39,109 nt of DNA from CAXBES01 sp963974915 (lineage in GTDB: Bacteria; Bacteroidota; Bacteroidia; Flavobacteriales; Flavobacteriaceae), in NCBI GenBank assembly GCA_963974915.1, contig CAXBES010000019.1:1-39109 (forward strand), read 5' to 3'. The notes beneath the pieces were generated by a model. The model did not search any database, was not told the origin of the DNA, and saw only the letters and a list, made by a program, of their open reading frames with translations. Positions 16,735 through 24,756 of the stretch are shown piece by piece (the stretch's first letter is position 1; every line of letters begins with the position of its first letter). Both the position numbers and the translations under genes were made by a program.

Positions 16735-17510
16735 AATTCCGAAATAAATTGTCCCGCACTTTCTCCGGGGTTTGTGGTTTTCATAAAAGTTTCTCCAATA
16801 AGAAAGCCTTGAAAACCATATTCTTTAAGCTCATTTATTGCAGTAGGAGTGCTTATACCGCTTTCGGAAACCTTAACAAACTGTTTTGGGATCTTTAAAG
16901 ACAATCTTTTACTTGTTTCAATAGACACTGAAAATGTTTTTAGATCTCTATTGTTAACCCCGATCATATCTACGTTTGGGTGCATGGAGCGATTGAGTTC
17001 CTCTTCGTTGTGAATTTCCAGAAGTATATCGAGATGTAAACTTTTGGCGAGTTGTGAAAATTCTTTTAGTTCTACTTCGGAAAGTACCGCGGCAATAAGT
17101 AAAATTGCATCTGCACCATAGGCTTTTGCCTCATATATTTGATAGGGATCGATAATGAATTCCTTCCGAAGCAAAGGAAAATCTACAACCGAACGAGCTA
17201 ATAGCAGATCGTCCAGAGAACCTCCAAAATATTTAGTATCGGTTAAAACAGACATTCCACTTACACCGGCGTTTTCGTAACCAACCGCCACTTCGTCGAT
17301 AAGAGCAGAATCGTTGATAACCGATTTGCTGGGGGAGCGACGTTTGTGTTCGGCAATGATCCCGGTGTCCGAATTTGAAATGGCACTTGCCAACGATGAG
17401 GTGTAGCGAGAAAAATACTCCGACTTTTCCAGCAATGATATAGGAAAGGCCAGCTTTTTACTTGCTACCTCTTTACGTTTATATGCGATTATTTGATCTA
17501 GAATATCCAT
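16731..17510 (-). CDS. trpC: Indole-3-glycerol phosphate synthase
   Basis: The 259-residue enzyme closes the indole ring in the fourth step of the pathway. The catalytic block IIAEHKRRSPSK and the strands LLRKEFIIDPYQIYEAKAYGAD, VNNRDLKTF and VSESGI are all present and in order. It overlaps trpF by four bases and is 13 bases downstream of trpD, so translation of the three is tightly linked. Confidence 0.97.
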   Translation of the reverse strand: MDILDQIIAYKRKEVASKKLAFPISLLEKSEYFSRYTSSLASAISNSDTGIIAEHKRRSPSKSVINDSALIDEVAVGYENAGVSGMSVLTDTKYFGGSLDDLLLARSVVDFPLLRKEFIIDPYQIYEAKAYGADAILLIAAVLSEVELKEFSQLAKSLHLDILLEIHNEEELNRSMHPNVDMIGVNNRDLKTFSVSIETSKRLSLKIPKQFVKVSESGISTPTAINELKEYGFQGFLIGETFMKTTNPGESAGQFISEL

Positions 17511-17523
17511 TTGGTAATTATTC

Positions 17524-18522
17524 TTAGGCGTTTAAGCTTAAAACTTGAAGTTTTTTTAGGGTTTTGAGTGCCTCACCACTTTCTAACGATTTCCTGGCTT
17601 TGGCAAATCCGTCCGTGATAGAACATTTGCGCTGTGTGGCGATCGCCATTCCGGCATTTGCACATACTACGTTGTTTTGCGCTTCAGAACCTTTGCCGTT
17701 CAAGATTTCAATAAAGATCTTCGCAGAAGCTTCAATGGTTTTTCCACCATAAATATCACTTTGTTCAATTTGAGGTACTCCAAAATCTGACGGATTTAAA
17801 ATTGTTTCCGAAGTATTAGAAATAACTCGCACCGCACCGGTGAGTGAAATTTCATCGTAACCATCGGTAGCATGAAGCACCGTAAAATTCTTCTCACCTT
17901 TTTGATAGAGGTATCCGTACATTCTCGCCAATTCTAGGTCGAATACTCCCACCAACTGATTTTTAGGAAAGGAGGGATTTACCATGGGACCAAGCATATT
18001 AAAGAACGTTTTTACGCCCAGTTCGCGCCGTATTGGTGCAACATTTTTCATGGCAGGATGGAATAGGGGAGCGTGGAGCACACAAATCCCTGCTTTGTCT
18101 AAACAACGTTTTAAAAAATCTTTTTTATTGCTGAATTTAATTCCGAGGTATTCCATCACATTACTGCTTCCACTTATGGAAGAAACACCGTAATTTCCGT
18201 GTTTGCTCACAGGAACCCCGGCTCCGGCAGTGACGAAAGACGCTAGAGTAGAAATATTAAATGTATTTTTTCCATCTCCTCCTGTGCCGCAGAGATCGAT
18301 TGCATTATATTCGTCTAAATCTACCGCCAGACACAGCTCTAACAAAGCATCTCTAAAGCCTTCCAATTCTTCCAGAGAAACGCTTCGCATCATAAAAACA
18401 GTGAGAAAAGCTGCTATCTGACTCGTATTGTACTTGCCTGCCGAAATAGCGACCAACACATCTCTAGCCTCTTTTTTTGACAACTGATCGTGATTAATAA
18501 GTTTGTTTAGTATTTCTTTCAT
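17524..18522 (-). CDS. trpD: Anthranilate phosphoribosyltransferase
   Basis: The 332-residue enzyme attaches phosphoribose to anthranilate. Signatures are CGTGGDGKNTFNIST (PRPP-binding loop, about 78-92), KHGNYGVSS (about 107-115) and the substrate loop RRELGVKTFFNMLGPMVNP. It is not fused to trpG. The gap to trpG is 97 bases and holds a hairpin. Confidence 0.97.
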   Translation of the reverse strand: MKEILNKLINHDQLSKKEARDVLVAISAGKYNTSQIAAFLTVFMMRSVSLEELEGFRDALLELCLAVDLDEYNAIDLCGTGGDGKNTFNISTLASFVTAGAGVPVSKHGNYGVSSISGSSNVMEYLGIKFSNKKDFLKRCLDKAGICVLHAPLFHPAMKNVAPIRRELGVKTFFNMLGPMVNPSFPKNQLVGVFDLELARMYGYLYQKGEKNFTVLHATDGYDEISLTGAVRVISNTSETILNPSDFGVPQIEQSDIYGGKTIEASAKIFIEILNGKGSEAQNNVVCANAGMAIATQRKCSITDGFAKARKSLESGEALKTLKKLQVLSLNA

Positions 18523-18547
18523 TTTTTTCTCTTTTACTTCTGTCCCT

Positions 18548-18610
18548 TCGCTAGTAAAGGCAAGTTTCCGCAGCTTTAGCGTAGCACAAGTAGGCTAGTG
18601 AAGCAAGGGC
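18548..18610 (-). other. Hairpin-forming spacer between trpG and trpD
   Basis: TTCGCTAG (from 18546) can pair with CTAGTGAA (18593-18600), and flanking CCC/GGG extend the stem with a small bulge. The loop contains a second small repeat. It lies inside the operon, has no T-run and is therefore unlikely to be a terminator; mRNA processing or stabilisation, or a decayed REP-like element, is possible. Confidence 0.45.
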
Positions 18611-18619
18611 TGACTCCCA

Positions 18620-19189
18620 TTAATTTTCCACCCAATTTTTTATGATTTGTTTTCCTTTAGGGGTAAGCACACTTTCGGGGTGAAATTGCACTCCTTTAAG
18701 GTCGAATTCACGATGGCGTAGCGACATGATTTGTCCGTTCTCATCGACAGAAGTGATCTCGAGTACATCGGGAAAATCTTCTTTGGCTACTACCCACGAA
18801 TGATACCTGCCTATTTCAATTGTTTTCTCCAATCCGTTGAAGAGTGATTCGTCATCAACAATAATTTCTGCTTGGGTAGATACACCGTGAAAGACTTCGG
18901 CAAGGTTGGTAATAGAACCTCCAAAGACTTCTCCAATTGCCTGCTGACCAAGGCATACGCCCAGGATGCTTTTAGTAGCTGCGTAGGTAGTTATGAGTTG
19001 TTTTAGCAAACCGGCTTCATCGGGTATGCCGGGACCGGGAGATAGTAGTACTTTGTCGTAATTTGCCACCTCTTCCATAAAGAATTGATCGTTTCTTATG
19101 ACCGTTACTTTACAATCCAGTTCTTCCAGATAGTGAACAAGGTTGTACACAAAGCTGTCGTAATTATCTATGACCAGTATGTTTTTCAT
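18620..19189 (-). CDS. trpG: Anthranilate synthase component II (glutamine amidotransferase)
   Basis: The 189-residue class I amidotransferase supplies ammonia to TrpE. It has DNYDSFVYNL (8-17), SPGPGIPDEAG (50-60), the nucleophile motif GVCLGQQAIG with Cys79, and GVQFHPESVLTP with the catalytic His and Glu. In many bacteria the same protein also serves folate synthesis, but its place in the operon points to tryptophan here. It follows trpE by 28 bases. Confidence 0.97.
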   Translation of the reverse strand: MKNILVIDNYDSFVYNLVHYLEELDCKVTVIRNDQFFMEEVANYDKVLLSPGPGIPDEAGLLKQLITTYAATKSILGVCLGQQAIGEVFGGSITNLAEVFHGVSTQAEIIVDDESLFNGLEKTIEIGRYHSWVVAKEDFPDVLEITSVDENGQIMSLRHREFDLKGVQFHPESVLTPKGKQIIKNWVEN

Positions 19190-19217
19190 TTTCTGTTGTT
19201 CTTTTTTATTTCACTCC

Positions 19218-20624
19218 TTACCGGATGCCAATTTCTTCTGCCAGCTCCAGTGCCTTAGTGAGCGCTCCTAGTTTGTTGTACACTTCCTGTAATTCTTTGT
19301 TGGGATCACTATCTGAAACTACTCCTGCACCTGCCTGATAGTGTAATACGTGATCTTTACTTACAAAAGATCTTATAATGATTGCATGATTAAAATTGCC
19401 TTTAAAATCCATAAACCCAATGGCGCCCCCATAAAATTCTCTGTTTATATTTTCATATTTTTCGAGTAATTGCAACGCCTTATGTTTTGGAGCCCCGCTA
19501 AGGGTTCCTGCCGGAAAGGTATCGGCTACAATTTGCATTGTACCTGTGTTTTCTTTTATGTTGGCGGTAACCTTACTTACCAAATGAATCACATGCGAAA
19601 AAAACTGGATCTCCCTATAGGTTTCAACCTTTACATCAGTTCCGTGTCTGCTAAGATCATTTCTGGCAAGATCTACCAACATCACATGTTCGCTGTTCTC
19701 TTTTGGGTCTATAGCGAGTTCCTTTGCGAGTTGTGAATCCTGTTCGTCATTTCCTGTCCGCTTAAATGTTCCGGCGATAGGGTGTATCTCGGCTCTATTT
19801 GAATTTACGATCAGTTGTGCTTCGGGAGAACTGCCAAGAATCTTAAACTTTCCGTAGTCAAAATAAAACAGGTATGGCGACGGATTGATACTTCGTAATG
19901 CTCTATACACATTGAATTCATCGCCTGTAAACTGTTGCGAAAAGCGTTTGCTGGGAACTATTTGAAACACGTCTCCGCGTTTGCAATGTTGTACGCAGGT
20001 TTTTACCAGCTCTTTAAATTCGTCGTCTTTAAGGTTCGTTCTGGGTTCATTAGAGCGTTGAAATGGATATTCGGCGAAATTTTTTGCATTGAGAATTTGT
20101 TCTATCTCGGCAATATTGTTTTCTGCGGTAAAACAATGTGCAAAAATATAAGCTTCGTTGTTAAAGTGATTGATCGCAATGATGTTTTGATAAACCGCAT
20201 AGTACATATCGGGAATACCCAACTCAGATTTCTGCTTTGAGATGGAAATATCTTCAAAATAACGAACCGAATCGTAACACATATAGCCAAACAAGCCGTT
20301 GTTTATAAATTTAAAATCGTTTTCTTCGGAAATAAAAGCACCTGCAAAACTTTCTATGATCGCGGGAACATTTGTTTCCGAAGTAATACTGAGAATATGC
20401 TCCTTTCCATTGGGAAACTGTTGGGTAATGATCTCATTCTCAATTTTAATTGAAGCAATGGGATTACAACAGATATAACTGAAACTATTGTCGTTGGCGT
20501 GATAATCGCTACTCTCCAGAAGCAAACTATTGGGAAACTTATCGCGAAGTCTAAGGTACACAGAAACCGGAGTCAGCGTATCGGCTAATAATCTTTTGGA
20601 GTATGTTTTAAGATTGTATGTCAT
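19218..20624 (-). CDS. trpE: Anthranilate synthase component I
   Basis: The 468-residue protein converts chorismate, with ammonia from TrpG, to anthranilate, the first step of the pathway. The C-terminal chorismate-binding domain is clear: FQIVPSKRFS, NPSPYLFYFDYG, PIAGTFKRTGND, EHVMLVDLARNDLSR and FPAGTLSGAPKHKA. The N-terminus includes LLESSDYHANDNSFSYI, which corresponds to the LLES element of the tryptophan feedback site in TrpE. It is the first structural gene of the operon, behind the leader peptide and attenuator. Confidence 0.97.
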   Translation of the reverse strand: MTYNLKTYSKRLLADTLTPVSVYLRLRDKFPNSLLLESSDYHANDNSFSYICCNPIASIKIENEIITQQFPNGKEHILSITSETNVPAIIESFAGAFISEENDFKFINNGLFGYMCYDSVRYFEDISISKQKSELGIPDMYYAVYQNIIAINHFNNEAYIFAHCFTAENNIAEIEQILNAKNFAEYPFQRSNEPRTNLKDDEFKELVKTCVQHCKRGDVFQIVPSKRFSQQFTGDEFNVYRALRSINPSPYLFYFDYGKFKILGSSPEAQLIVNSNRAEIHPIAGTFKRTGNDEQDSQLAKELAIDPKENSEHVMLVDLARNDLSRHGTDVKVETYREIQFFSHVIHLVSKVTANIKENTGTMQIVADTFPAGTLSGAPKHKALQLLEKYENINREFYGGAIGFMDFKGNFNHAIIIRSFVSKDHVLHYQAGAGVVSDSDPNKELQEVYNKLGALTKALELAEEIGIR

Positions 20625-20696
20625 GGTATTCCCGCAAAAGCGGATTTCATTTTAAATTTTGTCGAAATATATTTCCGATTTTCAGTAAATGACCCA

Positions 20697-20730
20697 AATA
20701 AAAAAAGGCTTGTCGTGAAGACAAGCCTTT
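20697..20730 (-). terminator. trp attenuator (terminator hairpin)
   Basis: On the minus strand AAAGGCTTGTC and GACAAGCCTTT form a perfect 11-bp stem around a five-base loop, followed by a run of seven T and ATTT. It lies between the Trp-codon leader peptide and trpE, the place of an attenuator. A smaller hairpin (TATGTT/AACATA) sits just ahead. I could not identify a convincing competing antiterminator by eye. Confidence 0.88.
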
Positions 20731-20761
20731 GTATGTTGAAACATATTAATAGTGCTCTAGC

Positions 20762-20818
20762 TCACGATTTGTTGCGTAAGTTTTTCCACCACCAAGTATG
20801 TTTTTTATTTAGGATCAT
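20762..20818 (-). CDS. trpL: trp operon leader peptide
   Basis: The 18-residue reading frame MILNKKHTWWWKNLRNKS has three consecutive Trp codons (TGG TGG TGG) and lies 32 bases upstream of a strong terminator hairpin and 138 bases upstream of trpE. Ribosome stalling at these codons when charged tRNA-Trp is scarce would favour reading through the hairpin. The promoter is so close that the leader mRNA has only a few bases before the ATG. Confidence 0.88.
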   Translation of the reverse strand: MILNKKHTWWWKNLRNKS

Positions 20819-20828
20819 AATTGAGTTT

Positions 20829-20858
20829 CAAATATAGAAATGAAATTTAAAACAGCAA
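20829..20858 (-). promoter_or_regulatory. Predicted trp operon promoter
   Basis: On the minus strand TTG (20856-20858), a 19-base spacer and TATATTTG (20829-20836) match the Bacteroidota consensus. The start would fall about 20822-20826, giving a 5' leader of roughly 4-8 bases before the leader peptide ATG. Confidence 0.75.
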
Positions 20859-20869
20859 GTAATAAATGC

Positions 20870-21436
20870 CTAAAATTTTAAAGTGACATCTAATTCGAAG
20901 TTATCTGAGATCGTATTATCCCCAAGGCTATCAAAAAGACTTCCACTTCCGTAGCGAACACCAAATTGTGTACGGTCAATTTTAAGACTTGTTCTGGCGG
21001 CTGTTTCGCCCATAATTAGATCGAAGGTGATGGGTTTGGTCACTCCTTTAATAGTCATATCGCCTGTAACGCTGTGTACATTTCCTTTTTTAGTGGCTCC
21101 GGTAATGACTAATGTCGCAGTGGGATGTTGGGCAACTCCAAAGAAATCGTCACTTTTTAGGTGCCCGAGTAACTTTTCCTTTGTCTCACCTTCTAGATCG
21201 GTATTGGTCATAGACGTCATATCTACCACAAACATTCCGCCAATGATATTATCTCCGTCCACTTCAAGGTAACCTTCCTGTAGACTAATAGTTCCGGTAT
21301 GAGAACCTAAGATCTTCTTTCCTTTCCATTCAATCGTACTTTCCTTAATATCTATCTTCTTTTTCACGGGAGGTGTAAAAGCGAATGTAGAGGTTGTTAC
21401 TGCTAGTATTAAAGCGATGTTCATTTTGTTTTTCAT
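20870..21436 (-). CDS. YceI-family periplasmic lipid-binding-like protein
   Basis: The 188-residue protein has a signal peptide (about 1-21) and the YceI fold signatures: STIEWKGKKILGSHTG near the start, a central GGMFVVDMTSM, VTGDMTIKGVTKPITFDL, and the C-terminal beta-barrel ending FELDVTLKF. YceI proteins are lipocalin-like and bind isoprenoid-type lipids. It lies 23 bases downstream of a MarR regulator and is probably cotranscribed with and controlled by it; its end is 12 bases from the trp promoter. Confidence 0.93.
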   Translation of the reverse strand: MKNKMNIALILAVTTSTFAFTPPVKKKIDIKESTIEWKGKKILGSHTGTISLQEGYLEVDGDNIIGGMFVVDMTSMTNTDLEGETKEKLLGHLKSDDFFGVAQHPTATLVITGATKKGNVHSVTGDMTIKGVTKPITFDLIMGETAARTSLKIDRTQFGVRYGSGSLFDSLGDNTISDNFELDVTLKF

Positions 21437-21459
21437 GATTATTTAATTTATGTTACTGT

Positions 21460-21921
21460 TTATTTAGTTCTTAGGGTATCTAAGAGATCGTTTAATTGTT
21501 CCATTTGAGCTTCAGAAAGATTTTTTAAGATATTTTCATTGTTCTGCTCCATAATGGGGTCTAGTTCTTTTAAAACTTCCAGGCCTTGATCTGTAATAAA
21601 GATCTCTACTTTTCTTCTGTTGGCCTTGCAAATACGGCGCGCCACCCAACCTTTTTTAATAAGTTTATCGACCAGCCGAGTCGTATTACTGCTTTTATCG
21701 ATCATTCGTTCCTGAACGGTTGAGAGATTAGCGGGATTTCCGTTTTGCCCACGTAGAATTCGCATCACATTATATTGTGGCATGGTAAGTCCGTAGGGCT
21801 TTAAGGTCGTCATGATCGCTTCTTCTATGGTGCGGGAGGTGTACATAATATTAATAACCGTCTTGGTTGTATGTGCCATTTTATGAATGGTCTTGATCGC
21901 ATCTTCTATTTTATTTGTCAT
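21460..21921 (-). CDS. MarR-family transcriptional regulator
   Basis: The 153-residue protein has the winged-helix layout of MarR: helix LTMPQYNVMRILRGQNG, recognition helix region LSTVQERMIDKSSNTTRLVDKLIKKGW, and wing VARRICKANRRKVEIFITDQG. It most likely represses itself and the following YceI gene, since a perfect 16-base palindrome overlaps its promoter. MarR-YceI pairs often answer to small organic or stress signals; the ligand is not known. Confidence 0.92.
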   Translation of the reverse strand: MTNKIEDAIKTIHKMAHTTKTVINIMYTSRTIEEAIMTTLKPYGLTMPQYNVMRILRGQNGNPANLSTVQERMIDKSSNTTRLVDKLIKKGWVARRICKANRRKVEIFITDQGLEVLKELDPIMEQNNENILKNLSEAQMEQLNDLLDTLRTK

Positions 21922-21927
21922 TACAAT

Positions 21928-21943
21928 ATTTGTATATACAAAT
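21928..21943. promoter_or_regulatory. Palindromic operator of the MarR regulator
   Basis: ATTTGTATATACAAAT is a perfect 16-base palindrome, seven bases upstream of the MarR start codon. Its size and AT-rich dyad are those expected for a MarR dimer, and it covers the predicted -7 element and transcription start, so binding would block the promoter. Confidence 0.75.
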
Positions 21944-21946
21944 GTA
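21939..21946 (-). promoter_or_regulatory. Predicted -7 element of the MarR-YceI promoter
   Basis: The minus strand reads TACATTTG, an exact TAnnTTTG, 17 bases before the MarR ATG and overlapping the 16-base operator palindrome. Confidence 0.6.
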
Positions 21947-22074
21947 ATGTTATTTTTTATTCTGAAATGAACTTTAACACAACTTTTAAACTTTTGGGAA
22001 TTTTCTCTGTCTAAACCTCTTTAATGATTTGTTAAATAGTTTCTGAAGATTAAATAATTGAATAATTTTAGTTC

Positions 22075-22617
22075 ATGAAAATTGCTACCTATATTATCGC
22101 TGTATTGTGTCTTTTCTCTTGCGCCGACAAGAAATCTGAAGCCAAAGCAGTGGAGATTACTGAAACTAACGAAGTTGAAACAAAATTAGACGAGGGAGCT
22201 GTTCCAAATTACAATTATTCAGATCTGGAGCCATTACTCACTAAGAACAATGATACCACCTATGTCGTAAATTTTTGGGCTACCTGGTGTAAACCCTGTA
22301 TCAAGGAGCTTCCGGCATTCGAAAAAATTACAGCAGAGCGTTCCGAAGAAAAAATAAAAGTGCTTTTAGTGAGTTTAGATGACCCCAGAAAAATAGAGGA
22401 GCAGGTAGTGCCTTTTATAGGAAAGAACAATTTACGATCGGAAGTTATATTATTAGGGGATCCCGATATGAATACGTGGATTCCGAAGATCTCTACCGAA
22501 TGGAGCGGATCAATTCCCGCGACCTTAATTTATAGAAACGATACACGAAAGTTTTATGAGCGATCGTTTACTTTTGAAGAGCTCGAAAAAGAAATTAACC
22601 ACTTTACAAACTTGTAG
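22075..22617 (+). CDS. Thioredoxin-family (TlpA-like) lipoprotein
   Basis: The 180-residue protein has a lipoprotein signal ending LFSC (Cys16), an acidic linker to about residue 55, and then a thioredoxin fold with the active site WCKPC at 71-75 (CxxC) in the context VVNFWATWCKPC. It would reduce or shuffle disulfides outside the cytoplasm. It is 87 bases upstream of the redoxin gene on the same strand, so the two probably work on the same extracytoplasmic redox chemistry. The upstream sequence has a near match to TAnnTTTG. Confidence 0.88.
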   Translation: MKIATYIIAVLCLFSCADKKSEAKAVEITETNEVETKLDEGAVPNYNYSDLEPLLTKNNDTTYVVNFWATWCKPCIKELPAFEKITAERSEEKIKVLLVSLDDPRKIEEQVVPFIGKNNLRSEVILLGDPDMNTWIPKISTEWSGSIPATLIYRNDTRKFYERSFTFEELEKEINHFTNL

Positions 22618-22704
22618 GATGAAATGCCTATTTATACATTTTTAACCCACGGAAGCTCTGACTAAGAAAACACCATCTTCCGGTTTATCAAAAATTTTAT
22701 ACAG

Positions 22705-23337
22705 ATGAAAAGAAAACAGATTTTTTTAGGAATGGCAATGGTAGTAATGACCGTTGTAATGTTTAGTGCTTTTACAAATCCACAACCTGCCCCTATAGCA
22801 GATGGATATAAGATTGGAGATGCTGCAACCGACTTTAAACTAAAGAATGTTGATGGGAAGATGGTATCCTTATCCGATTACAACAGTGCGAAAGGCTTTA
22901 TCGTAATATTCACCTGTAATACTTGTCCGTTTGCCGTTGCCAGCGAGGAGCGTATGGTGGCATTAGATCGGGAATTTAAAGGAAAAGGATATCCGGTTAT
23001 CGCGATCAATCCTAACAATCCGGAGGTACAACCCGATGATACTTTCGAACTAATGCAGGAAAAGGCAGAGGAAGCCGGTTTTACTTTCCCGTATTTATAC
23101 GATGAAAGTAACACGATCTACGCCAAGTATGGAGCGACTAAGACTCCGCATGTTTATCTGCTTAAAAAAGAAAAGGGACAAAACGTAGTAAAGTATATTG
23201 GCGCGATAGACGACAATGTAAGAAACGGGGATGCGGTAAAAGAAACCTTTTTAGCAAATGCCGTAAACGAATTACTTCAGGGTAAAGAAGTAACCCTTAA
23301 GGAAACAAAGGCTATTGGTTGTAGTGTAAAGCAGTAG
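22705..23337 (+). CDS. Redoxin (AhpC/TSA-fold) protein, exported
   Basis: The 210-residue protein has an N-terminal hydrophobic signal (about 1-25) and a redoxin domain: GDAATDFKLKNVDGKMVSLSDY, then FTCNTCPFAVASEERM with a CxxC at 71-74 and VIAINPNN. The CNTCPF form is typical of thioredoxin-fold redoxins rather than one-Cys peroxiredoxins. A C-terminal Cys (GCSVKQ) is also present. It follows the TlpA-like gene; both are likely periplasmic or membrane-bound. Substrate unknown. Confidence 0.85.
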   Translation: MKRKQIFLGMAMVVMTVVMFSAFTNPQPAPIADGYKIGDAATDFKLKNVDGKMVSLSDYNSAKGFIVIFTCNTCPFAVASEERMVALDREFKGKGYPVIAINPNNPEVQPDDTFELMQEKAEEAGFTFPYLYDESNTIYAKYGATKTPHVYLLKKEKGQNVVKYIGAIDDNVRNGDAVKETFLANAVNELLQGKEVTLKETKAIGCSVKQ

Positions 23338-23392
23338 GGCTTGGAGTAGAGAGCTGTGAGATGGAGCCATTAAGCTGTTTTGAAACGCATAG

Positions 23393-23433
23393 TCATTTCG
23401 AGCCTGCCTATCGGCAGGCAGGCGAGAAATCTC
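23393..23433. repeat. REP-like palindrome, copy 1
   Basis: The core CCTGCCTATCGGCAGGCAGG is a long imperfect palindrome flanked by TCATTTCGAG on the left and GAGAAATCTC on the right, which extends the stem (TTTC with GAAA). Confidence 0.75.
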
Positions 23434-23463
23434 ATCCTCAAGAAAATGAACATAAATCGATTC

Positions 23464-23825
23464 TTCTTTTCTTTTTTGCATCGCCCAAAAAAGAAAGAAA
23501 AAACTCTAGCCTCACGATTCTTTTTCACCCGTTACGTTTTTAATGCTAAACAAAAAAACCTCGCCACCTAAAGTGGCTCAAACAGATTTTTGTTTTTTAC
23601 GCATTTTCAAACTACGGGTCCCGAAGTCTAATCGTATGGCGAAATTCTAATTATCGAATGCAATCTAAAAATTTTTACGCTTCTCTCTCTGCCAATGTTA
23701 AAAGGAGTTTTCAGGAGGCCGAAAACTTAATTTAGGTTCGGATTCCTATTGAGAATATATGTTTTAGATCGACAAGTCATTTCGAGCAGCCTGCCTATCG
23801 GCAGGCAGGCGTACCCGAAGGGTCG
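23464..23825. repeat. Long interspersed repeat, copy A
   Basis: About 360 bases, starting CTTTTTTGCATCGCCC and ending in a REP-like palindrome. It matches 33122-33520 (copy B) and 37718-37975 (copy D) almost base for base through the central 230 bases, including a GCCACCTAAAGTGGC palindrome at 23563-23577 next to a T-run when read on the minus strand. I see no conserved reading frame. Confidence 0.85.
23790..23809. repeat. REP-like palindrome, copy 2
   Basis: CCTGCCTATCGGCAGGCAGG again, preceded by TCATTTCGAGCAG, at the end of long repeat copy A. Confidence 0.75.
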
Positions 23826-23913
23826 AACAAAAAAATAAACATACATACATTAATGAACCACAAAAAAGAATAAAAGAAAAAGATTTTTTACTTTTACTCA
23901 AAAATTTGAAACT

Positions 23914-24225
23914 ATGGCAGATCTTTCACAATCACAATGGGCTGAACAACTTGAAAACGACGATAACGCTGTTATTTTAGACGTACGTACTCAGGCCGAA
24001 GTAGAAGAAGGACATATCCCAAATATGAAGCACCTGGACATCTTTAATGCCGGGGCATTTATGGAAGAAGCAAAGCAAATGGACACTTCAAAAAGCTATT
24101 ATGTATATTGCAAAAGTGGTGCACGTAGCGGACAAGCATGTGCGATCCTCAATTCATTAGGATTTGAGAATACCTATAACCTTATGGGGGGCTTCTCAAA
24201 CTGGGAAGGTGAAAAAACTGTTTAA
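23914..24225 (+). CDS. Rhodanese-like domain protein (cytoplasmic)
   Basis: The 103-residue single-domain protein has the rhodanese signature ILDVRTQAEVEEGHIP and the active-site loop CKSGAR at 66-71 with the catalytic Cys66. Single-domain rhodaneses carry persulfide sulfur. No signal peptide. It is nine bases upstream of a second, lipoprotein rhodanese, forming a pair that could act on both sides of the membrane. Confidence 0.93.
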   Translation: MADLSQSQWAEQLENDDNAVILDVRTQAEVEEGHIPNMKHLDIFNAGAFMEEAKQMDTSKSYYVYCKSGARSGQACAILNSLGFENTYNLMGGFSNWEGEKTV

Positions 24226-24234
24226 AACAACACT

Positions 24235-24630
24235 ATGAAAACTGCCTATACTTGTATTCTCGCGCTGCTGCTTCTCTTTACAGCCTGTAAAGAATCTAAC
24301 AAGGAAGTAATTGAAATTGCTAGTCCGAAGCAAATGTACGAAGCGCTCTACAGCCGCGATGTGGATGCGCAGTTACTGGATGTACGCACCGAAGAAGAAT
24401 ACGGCGTGAGTCATTTAAAGGACGCACAAAATATCTGTGTTACCAACGCCGATTTTGCCGAGAAGGTAAAAACGCTCGACAAGAACAAACCTGTGTATGT
24501 GTATTGTAAAAAGGGAGGTAGAAGTGCAAAGGCAGCAAAGATCCTTGAAGAAATGGGTTTTACCAAGGTTTATGATCTGGAAGGAGGAATTACCCAATGG
24601 GAGGAAGACAACCTGGAAACCGAAAAATAA
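24235..24630 (+). CDS. Rhodanese-like lipoprotein
   Basis: The 131-residue protein has a lipoprotein signal ending LFTAC (Cys18), then a rhodanese domain with LLDVRTEEEYGVSHLKDA and active-site loop CKKGGR at 91-96 (Cys91). It is the second of a tandem pair. The duplication and the split of localisation between cytoplasm and envelope suggest persulfide handling across the membrane, but the partner is unknown. Confidence 0.92.
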   Translation: MKTAYTCILALLLLFTACKESNKEVIEIASPKQMYEALYSRDVDAQLLDVRTEEEYGVSHLKDAQNICVTNADFAEKVKTLDKNKPVYVYCKKGGRSAKAAKILEEMGFTKVYDLEGGITQWEEDNLETEK

Positions 24631-24756
24631 CTACATTTTACTCTTAATTTTTTTAACACATTGATTTATATGCAGTTAAATTGATGCTAAACTTCGGTTT
24701 GGGTAGCAATTTATGTTGAGGTATCACCTACTTTTAGGTAACTCAAATAAAATGTT

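Larger units (their letters stand above)
23338..23913. other. Gene-free region filled by repeat sequence
   Basis: This 576-base stretch contains no gene that I can support. It holds REP-like palindromes near 23393-23433 and 23779-23823 and copy A of the long interspersed repeat. Short open frames across it read through repeat sequence that is non-coding in the other copies. Confidence 0.7.

Noticed and set aside
14867..20624. Possibility of a degraded trp gene
   Set aside because: All seven genes have family-typical lengths and intact active-site motifs with no frameshift visible.
23361..23571. Overlapping short frames across long repeat copy A
   Set aside because: The frames are not kept in copies B and D of the same repeat, and they read through the REP palindrome.
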